From Selenomonas sputigena ATCC 35185 (GTDB lineage: Bacteria; Bacillota; Negativicutes; Selenomonadales; Selenomonadaceae), in assembly GCF_000208405.1 (NCBI RefSeq), contig NC_015437.1, forward strand, positions 1,977,501-2,041,500: a stretch of DNA of 64,000 nt, given 5' to 3'. This document shows, in pieces, positions 33,706-43,400 of the stretch. Under the pieces are notes generated by a model. That model worked only from the letters and a program-made list of their open reading frames with translations, had not been told where the DNA came from and ran no database searches. The translations under genes and the position numbers were made by a program. How positions within the stretch are numbered: the first letter of the stretch is position 1; each line of letters starts with the position of its first letter.

Positions 33706-35229
33706 TCAGTCGCGAATCGCATTGGCAATCGTCGCCGCCTTGACGGCAGCCGCCTTTATGGCCTCAGCATCCGCCCCCGTGACGTTGACATTCTTCGTGA
33801 CCTTCGCCTCGTAGCTCTCGCCGCGCACGATGTCCGCGAGGTCGATGCCCGTCGCCGCCTTGACCGTCTGAAACGTCTTCGCCATGACGAGCGGCACATT
33901 GTCTGCCATCGGCTCGACCGCAGAGGCGCTGCTGCCGCCGATGATGGATACATTGCCGATGCGCTCAAGCGGCTTTGCCACTTCCGAAGCGATCTGCGGC
34001 AGAATCTCAACGATCATCTGCGCCATAGCCGCCTTGCCGTATTTCTTCAGCGCTTCTGCCTTGCGATCCATCGCAGCGGCTTCCGCCTCGCCTTTCGCCT
34101 GGATTGCGGCAGCTTCAGCCTCGCCCTGCGCCTTGATTCCTGCCGCTTCCTGCTCTGCCGCATAGCGCGAGGCCTCCGCCTCAGCCTTCTTCGCCTCCGC
34201 CTTGCGCTGCGTTTCGTAGAGCGCGGCTTCCGCCTCACGCTGACGCTTGGCAAGATCGGCCGCCGCCTTCTGCTCGACGGCATACTTCTCTGCATCCGCC
34301 TGCTTCTGAATCTGCGCCGCAAGCTCCTGCTCACGCACGGACACCTGCTGCTTCTTCAGCTCCTGCTCACGCTCCGCCTTCGCGATCTGCGCGTTGACCG
34401 TAGCGGCCTGAACGGATTTCTGCTGCTCCTGCGCCTGAATTTCGTAGGCTGCATCCGCCTCCGCGCGCTTGATATCGGAGGCTCTCTTAAGCTCGGCCTG
34501 TCGGATTGCAAGGTCGGTTTGCCGCTGGGCAATCTCAAGGTCCGCCTCGACCTGCGCATCGTTCGCTTCCTTTTGCGCCTGTGCCTTTGCTACCGCAACA
34601 TCGCGCTCCGCCTCGGCGCGCGAGATAGCTGCGCGTTTCTTGATGCGCGCCGTGTTGTCCGCACCGAGGTCGACGATGAGACCGTTATTGTCCGTGACAT
34701 TTTGAATGTTGCAGGAAATGATCTCGATGCCGAGCTTCTTCATATCCTGCGCCGCCTTATTGACCACTTGATCAGAGAAACTGTCACGATCCGTATTGAT
34801 GGCTTCTAACGTCAACGTGCCGATGATCTCGCGCATGTTGCCCTCAAGGGAATCCTGCAGATCCTTCGCGATCTGTTCCCCCGTGAAGTTCAGGAAGTTC
34901 CGCGCTGCAAGCTGCACGCTTTCCTCATCGCGTCCAACCATGACCTTGGCAACAGCATCGACATTCACATTGATGTAATCATTCGTCGGCACGGGTGTCT
35001 CCGTCTTGATGTCCACAGAAATCTGCCCGAGAAAAAGCTTGTCCATGCGCTCAAAGAAAGGGATGCGCGCTCCGCCCCGCCCGATGAGGATGCGCGGGCG
35101 CTTCTTGATGCCGGAAATAATGAGTGCCGTCGACGGCGAAGCCTTTACATAGCCGCCCACTAAAATCGCCAAGAGCACGACGACCAGCACAACGGTGCCA
35201 ACAATTCCTCCGATAAATAAGATTCCCAT
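33706..35229 (-). CDS. Flotillin-like SPFH-domain membrane scaffold protein
   Basis: 507 residues from the ATG at 35229. N-terminal membrane segment (IGGIVGTVVLVVVLLAILVGGY), an SPFH/band-7 domain (about 35-230: VKASPSTALIISGIKKRPRI, TLTLEAINTDRDSFSDQVV), and a long Ala/Glu/Gln/Lys coiled coil (about 235-400) typical of flotillins and YuaG, then a short C-terminal region. It organises membrane microdomains. The start is uncertain: GGAGGTGAAA lies about 35 bases upstream, and a TTG at 35256 is the alternative. Driven by the promoter at 35337-35364. Confidence 0.9.
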   Translation of the reverse strand: MGILFIGGIVGTVVLVVVLLAILVGGYVKASPSTALIISGIKKRPRILIGRGGARIPFFERMDKLFLGQISVDIKTETPVPTNDYINVNVDAVAKVMVGRDEESVQLAARNFLNFTGEQIAKDLQDSLEGNMREIIGTLTLEAINTDRDSFSDQVVNKAAQDMKKLGIEIISCNIQNVTDNNGLIVDLGADNTARIKKRAAISRAEAERDVAVAKAQAQKEANDAQVEADLEIAQRQTDLAIRQAELKRASDIKRAEADAAYEIQAQEQQKSVQAATVNAQIAKAEREQELKKQQVSVREQELAAQIQKQADAEKYAVEQKAAADLAKRQREAEAALYETQRKAEAKKAEAEASRYAAEQEAAGIKAQGEAEAAAIQAKGEAEAAAMDRKAEALKKYGKAAMAQMIVEILPQIASEVAKPLERIGNVSIIGGSSASAVEPMADNVPLVMAKTFQTVKAATGIDLADIVRGESYEAKVTKNVNVTGADAEAIKAAAVKAATIANAIRD

Positions 35230-35336
35230 ACACTTCGCGACGCATCGCACAGGCAAGGCGCCGCTTTCACCTCCTTAAAAGCACGAAGAAAAAGACCTAG
35301 GAGGGAACGAACAATGTCTTTCCCGCCCTTTTGTTT

Positions 35337-35364
35337 ATTGTACCATGAAAATCTAAGAGGTCAA
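35337..35364 (-). promoter_or_regulatory. Promoter for the flotillin gene
   Basis: Leftward TTGACC (35359-35364), 16-bp spacer, TACAAT (35337-35342), extended -10 TGG. The last bases of the spacer and the whole -10 match the bamA promoter at 4193-4220. Confidence 0.8.
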
Positions 35365-35445
35365 ACTGGAAAGGAACTCTCCTCCATGCATTCTGCGCCT
35401 GGTAAATTCTAAGAAATATCCTCATGCCTCACAGAAGCCTCACCG

Positions 35446-35492
35446 ATGCGTCTGCGCCTTCGGCTTGACTTCTCGGGGCTTCGTGGTAAACT
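35446..35492 (+). promoter_or_regulatory. Promoter for the chromate-transporter pair; copy of the dispersed promoter repeat
   Basis: TTGACT (35465-35470), 16-bp spacer, TAAACT (35487-35492) with TGG before the -10. The sequence from GTCTGCGCC through the -10 is clearly related to the leftward elements near 48.9, 63.0 and 63.85 kb. This copy lacks their upstream hairpin. Confidence 0.7.
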
Positions 35493-35577
35493 ATTTCTAT
35501 CACAATAGGAATCGTCGACTGTACCTATATCCTCGTGCCCTACAAAAGTCTGGCCAGTCCGAAAAGGAGCAATCCCA

Positions 35578-36162
35578 ATGAAGCAGACAGAAGTTCCTGC
35601 ATCGCCTCGCGATGCCAAGCATTTTTACTGGAAGCTCTTTTCTTCCACCTTCGTCATCAGCGCCGTCACCATCGGTGGCGGTTTCGTCATCATCCCGCTG
35701 TTGAAGGCGAAATACGTCGATGAATACGGCTGGATTGACGACAAGGAGGCTCTCGACATGGTCGCCATCGCGCAGTCCATGCCGGGCATCGTCGCCGTCA
35801 ACGCCTGCATCATCCTCGGCTACCGCATGGCGGGGCTCGCAGGCTCCTTGACAGCGCTCCTCGCGACGGTTCTGCCGCCCCTCATCACGCTTTCTGTCAT
35901 CGCTCGCTGCTACGATGCCTTTGCCAGCAATCCGACGGTGCAGCTCGCCTTGAAAGGCATGCAGTGCGGCGCGACAGCTCTCATCCTGAAGGTCGCCATC
36001 GACCTCTTCATCAAGCAGGCGAAGACGCGCCTCCTGCTGCCCATGGCGATCGTCCTCGCTACCTTCGTCGCCAACGTGTTCTTCGACGTCAACATCATGC
36101 TGCTTGTCATCATCGACGGCATCATCGGCCTCGTCCTCATGCAGGACAGGAAATTCGGCTGA
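35578..36162 (+). CDS. Chromate transporter family protein (ChrA half, first)
   Basis: 194 residues, about five to six TM segments. A single-domain (short-chain) CHR protein: FSSTFVISAVTIGGGFVIIPLLK near the start, EYGWIDDKEALDMVAIAQSMPGIVAVNA, then GLAGSLTALLATVLPPLITL. In short-chain CHR systems two half-size proteins act together. The family is named for chromate efflux, but many members have unknown anion substrates. AAGGAG precedes the ATG; followed by its partner after 12 bases. Confidence 0.9.
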   Translation: MKQTEVPASPRDAKHFYWKLFSSTFVISAVTIGGGFVIIPLLKAKYVDEYGWIDDKEALDMVAIAQSMPGIVAVNACIILGYRMAGLAGSLTALLATVLPPLITLSVIARCYDAFASNPTVQLALKGMQCGATALILKVAIDLFIKQAKTRLLLPMAIVLATFVANVFFDVNIMLLVIIDGIIGLVLMQDRKFG

Positions 36163-36174
36163 GGGGGCGCGATC

Positions 36175-36747
36175 ATGATATATCTTCAGCTCTTCTTCGA
36201 GTTTGCCAAGGTCAGCATCTTCTGTGTCGGCGGCGGCTACGCTTCCATGCCGCTCATCCAAGCCGCCGTCGTCGATGAGCGCGGCTGGCTGACACTCGCG
36301 CAGTTCATCGACATCTTCACGATCTCACAGATGACTCCCGGTCCCATCGGCATCAACGCCGCAACCTTCGCAGGCATGACAGTCGCGGGCACCTGGGGCG
36401 CCGTCGCTGCGACAGCGGGCTTCGCCTTCCCGTCGCTAATCCTCGGTATTGCACTCGCCAAACTCTTCTTCAAGTATGGTGACATCGGCTCAATCCGCGG
36501 CATCTTGAACGGTCTGCGCCCCGCCGTCATCGCTCTCATTTGCGGCGCGGCGATCGACTTCATCCTGCTCGCCGTCTGGAACACGGAAAGCCTTCCCACA
36601 AGCTTCGATGCGACCGAATGGAGCAGCATCGTCATCATCGCTTTCGCCCTGATCGCCATGCACTACAAATATGGCGTCATCACGATTCTTGCTGCCTCCG
36701 GCGTGCTCGGCGTGCTCTTTGGCATATTGAAGAACGGCGGCATGTAA
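36175..36747 (+). CDS. Chromate transporter family protein (ChrA half, second)
   Basis: 190 residues. FAKVSIFCVGGGYASMPLIQ, DERGWLTLAQFIDIFTISQM followed by TPGPIGINAATFAGM, and AATAGFAFPSLILGI are the core CHR motifs (GGG and PGP). Together with the preceding gene it forms the two halves of one transporter, probably as a heterodimer. The operon ends at a strong terminator (36761-36802). Confidence 0.9.
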   Translation: MIYLQLFFEFAKVSIFCVGGGYASMPLIQAAVVDERGWLTLAQFIDIFTISQMTPGPIGINAATFAGMTVAGTWGAVAATAGFAFPSLILGIALAKLFFKYGDIGSIRGILNGLRPAVIALICGAAIDFILLAVWNTESLPTSFDATEWSSIVIIAFALIAMHYKYGVITILAASGVLGVLFGILKNGGM

Positions 36748-36760
36748 ACGCAAAACAAAG

Positions 36761-36802
36761 AGGAGCATCTGCAGGGATTTTCCCGCGCAGATGCTCCTTT
36801 TT
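36761..36802 (+). terminator. Terminator between convergent genes
   Basis: Perfect 12-bp stem AGGAGCATCTGC / GCAGATGCTCCT (36761-36772, 36787-36798) followed by TTTTT rightward. It sits between the chromate-transporter operon and the convergent gene at 36815, and may work on both strands. Confidence 0.88.
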
Positions 36803-36814
36803 ATATCGTTTGAT

Positions 36815-37333
36815 TCAGTCCTTCTTCTCTGCCTCACCGCCTTCCCACAGATGTTTCATGATGTCGGGATAGAGCGCTTCCAGATGGCCTTGGATCTGGT
36901 TCACCAAGGCAACGATCAGGGACGGGTCGAACTGCTCTACCCCCGATGGGATGCAGCAGGTCAGCAGGAGATTGCCCGCTTCGTCACTGTTGTACTTTAA
37001 CATGCGATACTCATTGTTCAGATTGTCCAAGTACGCTGCAAGGCCCGGTTTCTCCTTCGCCGCAGCGATACGTGCGGCGACTTCAATCTGAATCAACGTA
37101 TAGACACTGTCATCCACGAGGATCATGAAAGGCAGATCCTGCCCCCTAAGCGGCAGATTGCTGCGAAAAACATGTGAATGAACAGCATCCTCCGCCTTGT
37201 GCATCTCAATGCCCGAAATCTTCTCCTGTACCAAATAGGCTTGGAGCTTTGCTGCTTTTTCCTTCGCAACCATGCTTTCCGCCGCCGCGTCCTTCTTCAT
37301 ATCTTTCTTTTCTTCTGCTTTTTTCTCACTCAT
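36815..37333 (-). CDS. Unknown cytosolic protein, possibly YbjN-like fold
   Basis: 172 residues, no signal or TM. The first 28 residues are highly charged (EKKAEEKKDMKKDAAAE). The rest is alpha/beta: LPFMILVDDSVYTLIQIEVAAR, then LAAYLDNLNNEYRMLKYNSDEAGNLLL and DPSLIVALVNQIQGHLEALYP, a strand-helix order like YbjN/secretion-chaperone folds. GGGAGG lies upstream. It follows the autotransporter gene by 96 bases and may be co-transcribed with it, so a chaperone-like role for the autotransporter is possible but unproven. Confidence 0.5.
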   Translation of the reverse strand: MSEKKAEEKKDMKKDAAAESMVAKEKAAKLQAYLVQEKISGIEMHKAEDAVHSHVFRSNLPLRGQDLPFMILVDDSVYTLIQIEVAARIAAAKEKPGLAAYLDNLNNEYRMLKYNSDEAGNLLLTCCIPSGVEQFDPSLIVALVNQIQGHLEALYPDIMKHLWEGGEAEKKD

Positions 37334-37429
37334 ACGAGGTCCTCCCTAACCAAAAATCAATGTTTGCAGATACGGCAGCGGGTGCAAAACGTCCCGCCGC
37401 CTGCCTGCTTTTTCATCCTTTCTATTTCC

Positions 37430-40400
37430 TTAGAAACTCCAGCGAAGGCCTGCGTCGACGCGCCAATCAGTCTTGATGTCGCCGCCGAATGTCTTTTCAA
37501 ATGTGCCATAGAGGCTCGTTTTGTCACTGAGCTTCATCGTGCCGCCGAGCTGGAGACCAAGCCATGTATCCTTTCCTTCTTGATGCGTCGTTTTCCACGG
37601 ATTCGTCCCGTCAGAGTAATCCGTCGAGAGATCGCCCGCGAATTCATGATAGAGCGACGCTTTGAGGAACCATGTGCTGCTCTTCGTTTCTTGACCGAAG
37701 CCAAGACCAATGCGCCCGACGAAGCTGTTCATCGCGCCTTGGCGTACATACATCTTCTGTCCGGCATAGTCCGTATCACCCGTGTAGTTGACACCGTTCA
37801 GATGGCTGTAGATCAGCTCGATCTGCGGCTCGACGAAACTGCCGCCATTCAGGTTGATACGTCTGCCGTACTCTGCCGAGAGTGAACCGCCCCAGGTGTG
37901 GAAGTCGCCCTTGACATAGTGATTGAAGTCGTTGTAGACCGTGTACTCATTAGAGAGTCTGCCGATCTTTGCAATGAGATCGACATATTCGCCGTTCTTG
38001 CCCGACCATGTGCCATAAATGCCGAGGTTGCCTTCCTTGTTTTCGCCATTGCCTTTTGCAAAGGAAGATGTTCCCTTCATGTAGCTTCCAGCAACGCCGA
38101 CACGCCAGTCGTCTCCAACCTTCTTGTCGTAACCGACCTGGATCGTCGTGTAGTTCATCTCGAAGTTCGTCTTGTCCTTGTCGCTCGACGACTTGCCGCG
38201 GTAGACACGCGCCCAAACGCCCTCATCTTCTGGCGAAAGTCTGAGATCGCCCATGCGCTTCATAAGGTCGTTCGCCTCGGCACGCCACGCCATCGTCGAT
38301 GCCGTCATCGCCGACTTGACGCCGCTCATGAGTTTCGTCTCGTAGTCGCCATACTCAATTTTCGGCTTCGGCTGCGGTTTCGGCTCTGGCTTCGGCTGCG
38401 GCTCTGGCTTCGGCTGCGGCTTCGGCTGTGGCTGTGGCTGCGGCTCTGGCTTCGGCTGCGGCTCTGGCTTCGGCTGTGGCTGTGGCTGTGGCTGCGGCTG
38501 CGGCTCTGGCTGTGGCTGCGGCTCTGGCTTCGGCTGTGGCTGCGGAGCCTTTACCGAACCTTGACCGCTCGCTTCCGACCAATCCATATTTGCCTTTTTC
38601 AGCGTCTTGGATGAGGCGACCAGACCTTCAGAGATCATCGCCTCGCCTTTGAGATTCCTCTCCCCCGTCTTATATCCGTCGTAGTAGAGCTTTCCTGCGA
38701 GTGCATTGAGCGTCTTGTAGACTTGCGTCTCGTCCGTCAACGTAAGACCGTTGCTGTCCGTCACCATCGTGACCGAAGAATTCTCCGCCGCTTTCTTGAT
38801 ATGCACATCGCCCGCCTTATAGTGCTCGGCTTTCGTGCCGTCGCCTTCATGCTGATAGACGAGCTGCATATTGCCGGAGTAGTTGTCAATCGTGATCTTG
38901 TGCGGATCGTTCTGCTTCAAGATGCCCTTGTCTGCCTGCAGACGAGTGACGCGGCTATCCATAGCAATGCCCTTTTCTCTAGAGCCGGTTTCCTTCTTGT
39001 GATGATAGCCAGTGCCGACCTGCTTATGTTCCCATATTGCACCGTTGGCGAGCAGCATGGAAACATTGCCGGGGTTGTAGCGCCATTTCTGCGTCTGCTT
39101 GTCAATCCCATTGATGTCAGTCGATACCATTCCCTTGAAGAAGGAATTCTTATTATTCAATCCCAAGACGATATGACCATCGCCCTCCGAGCTGATATCG
39201 CCCGTAATCTGTACAGGACGCGTATTCGAAGTCGCGACCACATTGCCATTCCCATCAAACTTAGAATTGACGAATACTGTGCCACGGTCATAAGCAGCGA
39301 TGGACGCGACATCAGTACCCTTGATAATGCCGCCGCCGATGGAGATTCTCGCACCATGCGACTCAATCGCACGCCACATCGTCGAGTCGATGTCCACGAG
39401 TCCCTTGATATCGACCTCCGCGCTGCCCATATTCTTGCGAGCTTCGATCGCACCGAAATCCTCACCTGTATTCTTCACGCGGATTTTGACGGCATTTTCC
39501 ATCTTGTCGTCGTTCTCAATCACAAGCTTTGCTTTTCCATGACCGCTCATGTGTCCCGGACCGCCCGGATAACCCATGACGAAGATGCCGCGTCCGTAGA
39601 GACTGCCCTTCGGATCCGACTCGATATTCATGCCCTTGACATTCTTGATCGTAAGCGTGCCGCTGTAGACGGTGATGGCATTCGGCGTGCGCTCCCAGCC
39701 TGCCTGCGGGCCTTCGTTCGGCAGAAGGCCATGACCGCCGGGACCTGCCTTGATGTCGAGGCGATGCCCCGTCATATCAATCGAACCTTCAACGTCGCCG
39801 TTCCAATAGATCGTCCCGAACTTATTGTCCCTCGCCGAAGTGACGGGCTTATCCGCCGCCTTTACCTCAAGCTTGATGTCGCGATGGAAGGTATAGTTCC
39901 CCTTGCCGTCGTAAACGCCCTTGCCTTTCCAATATGCCTTGGTATCGTTCGTATCGAAATTGCCTTCGGCAATTTGCTTCTTAATCGTTTCACCCGTCAA
40001 AGGAGTTGTATCTTTGGGCTTTACATGAGCGCGCCCGTTTGACAGCCAGTAGTCGAGATCCATCTGCTGCGAAACGGCAGATCCCGTCAGCCCTTCAGCG
40101 ATCATCGCCTTGCCCTTGAGATTGCGCTCACCATTGACGTAACCATCGTAATACAGCTTGCCTGCAAGCGCATTGAGCGTCTTGCGCACCGCAGTCTCAT
40201 CGCCGAGATTGACACCGTTGCTGTCCGTCACCATCGTGACCGAAGAGTTCGCGGCAGCATGCTTGATATGTGTATCGCCGTAGAACTTGTTGGGATCTTT
40301 ATGGGCCGGATCGCTGCCATAGTCCTCCGTCTGCGTGCCGTCATTGACATGCTTGTAGTAGAGTCGTGCACTGCCGGAGAAATTATCAAACGTAAGCGGC

Positions 40401-43400
40401 TTATAGTCGTTGCGGTCAATGCCGGTATTCAGACCGTGGAAATTCTTGTAGTTCCCATTCTCTATGGTATCATTCGTATACCCCTGGCCACTGTCCGAAC
40501 GGAAGGATATATCTGCCAGCCGCTTCGAAATTGACGATGCCGTCAGTCCCTCAGCAATCATCGCCTTGCCCTTGAGGTTTCGCAGACCGGATCTTGCACC
40601 ATCATAATAGAGCTTGCCTGCGAGTGCATCCAGCACGCTTCGGACTTGCGCTTCGTCCGATGTTGTGATGTTCTTGCTGTCCGTGACCATCGTGACCTCG
40701 GAGCCTTGCTTTGCCGCCGCAATCTTGACATCGCCCGCTTTGTAGTCCGCTGCTTTCGAACCGTCGTTCTCATGCTCGTACATCACCTTCATATTGCCGC
40801 GGAAGTCGTCGATGAGGATGTTGCGCTTGTCCTTCTGGCGGATGATGCCGCCGTCGGCATTAAGGCGGCTGACACGGCTGTCGCCCAGCTCCGCCGTACC
40901 ATTCTTATCCCTGCCCGTGCCGAACTTCGTATGTTCCCACGTACCACCGTTCTTGAGAACGAGATAGCCATTGCCCGACGCCAATTCCCAATTATTCTGT
41001 GGCCATGTGTACATATCGGTAGTAAAGAGTCCCTTGAGGATGGAATTCTTCGTCGTCAGACCGATATAAGCGGAGGCAGATCCTGCTTTCACCTGTATAT
41101 CGCCCTCAATCTGCACATCGCGATTCTCGTGCATGGGGACGACGTTACCTTCACCATCCATCGTCGCATTGATCTTTGCCGTACCGGGCGAGTTTACATA
41201 AAGCGCCGCATCACCCTTCGAGACGATTCTGCCGCCGCCGATGGTGAGCGTGCCTCCATCGACGACCACGCCTTTCGGTGCATCAATATCGACCATGCCG
41301 TCGATTTCCAACCGCGCAGCGCCGTTGTAGCTTTCGAGATAGATGCCCTTGTCCTTAGACATAATTTTCACGGCATGATCTGCATCTGCCTGATTCTTGA
41401 TATAGAGGTTCGCATTCCCCTTCCTCTGATCACCTACCAGATGGATGCCGTTGTTGTGCGCCTGAATCGTCGTCTTGCCGAGCGACTTCAGCTCAAGCGT
41501 ACCACCGTTCACCAGAATGCCGGTGGACTCGTCGCCGCGACGCTCTCCCGATTGCGTACGGACATTGCCGACTCCGGTATCAATATTCAGCGCATGCCCA
41601 TTCATATGGATACTGCCGTTCTTTCCTTTGCCCCACAAGATACCACCGAAATCATAGCGGCTGTACTCGTTCAGCGCCTTGACGGGATTGTCGCTGAGCT
41701 TGGGAGAAAATGCAGCGTCGTTGCTGAAGCTGTAGGTCGAGCCGCTGCGAACGCCCTTCTTGTCCCAATACTTCTGCTCACGGACTGCACCTTTCCAGTC
41801 GCCCTCCGCAATCTGACGTCCTTCGCCGATATCTTCCTTGACGCTTCCCTGTCCATTTGCTTTGAAGGTGATATCCTCCAACTTCTTCGACGCCGATGAA
41901 GCAGTCAGTCCTTCGGCGATCATTGCCTTGCCCTTGAGATGGCGCTCGGTAGCGGCAGCATCGTAGTAGAGCTTGCCCGCAAGCGCGTTCAGCGTCTTAT
42001 GGACCGCAGCATCGTCCGACAGATTCACACGATCAGCATCTGTGGCGACCGTGATTTCAGCATTTTCCGCCGCACTCTTGATATGCGTGTCGCCCGCTTT
42101 GTAATGGGCGGTGTCCGTGCCGTCGCTTTCATGCTTATAGAACAGCTTTGCTTTGCCTTCGAACTTGTCAATGGTGAGATCCTGCGTATCATTCTGGTGA
42201 ATCGCGCCGCCGTCCGACTTCAAATGTGTCAAATGACTCCTGCCAATCGTATCGCCGCCGATACCGACCGACTGATTATCCCAACGCGCACCATTTGCCA
42301 GCAGAAGACGAGTACTCCCGCTGCCCGAGCTGCCAATCTTTCCCTTGATGTAGGACTGTTCCGTATTGAGCGCTGCACCGAAGACGCCGCCATTGCCCTC
42401 AAGCAACACGTTGCCTTCGACCTTGACATCGCGCTCCGTCGAAGCAGCGTCAACGCCGTCACCGGCGCTTCTCGCATTGATGAATACCTTGCCTTGCCTC
42501 GTGATATGCACGGCTTTCGCATTCGCTCCGGCCATCATGCGTCCGCCGCCGATACGGATTTCGCCGTCATTCGAGGCATAGAGAAGATTTTCCTTATCCT
42601 GCTCGATATCGACAAGCCCCTTGATGTCGACGAGGGCGCTTCTCGATGATGCACCTTTTGCCGTGATGGCGTTGCCTTTTTCCCCGCTCGATGTATTGCG
42701 AATCTTAACTGCATGCGGTGCTGTATCGTCGTTTTCTATGACGATACGGCCATCTCTGCGACTGGTTGCCATGGCATAGATGCCGTGTTCTGAGCGCTTG
42801 CTGCCCGTAATATTGATATCGATGCCGCCCGCACGCTTGATTTCCAGATTTCCGGCAGTCGCCACGATACCGCTCGCATATCTTTCATCCGAGTCCGCCG
42901 TACTGTTCAGCGTCAGCCTATGAGCCTTCATATCGACAGTGACAGGCCCTTCAGGAGCCTCCTCATCAACCACGATACCGCCCGTATAATATCGCTGCGC
43001 AGGGATCACCTTGTTGTCGCTCGCCTTCGTGCGAATGATGACGTCCTTGTCAAAGGTATAGTGCCCGTTGTCATCGCCGTAGCCATCATTCTTCCACTTC
43101 TCGCTCAGATCCATGCTGTCAAAACCGACTTCTGCAATCTGCTGCGTCGTATCCAGCACGGCAGAAGCGGGCGGCGTAGATGGCTGTCCAGGCGTCGTGC
43201 CTGGCGGCGTAACAGGCGGCAAGGGAGCAGCGGGCGTACCGTCCGTGCTGCCTTGCCCAGTCGTCGCAGAGAACTTCATGCGCTCGACCTTGACTTCTGC
43301 CGAAGATGCCGTCAAGCCTTCCGCGAGCATTGCCCGACCCGTGAGATGGTCTTCCCCGCTCTTTGCTGCATCGTAGTAGAGCTTACCTGCGAGTGCGTTG

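Noticed and set aside
35500-36261. 253-codon minus-strand frame opposite the first chromate transporter
   Set aside because: Very acidic, His/Asp-rich antisense product; the + strand has membrane segments and CHR motifs with a ribosome site and promoter.
38348-38548. Regular short repeats resembling a CRISPR array
   Set aside because: Units are 6-12 bases without unique spacers and lie in frame within a coding sequence; no cas genes are present.
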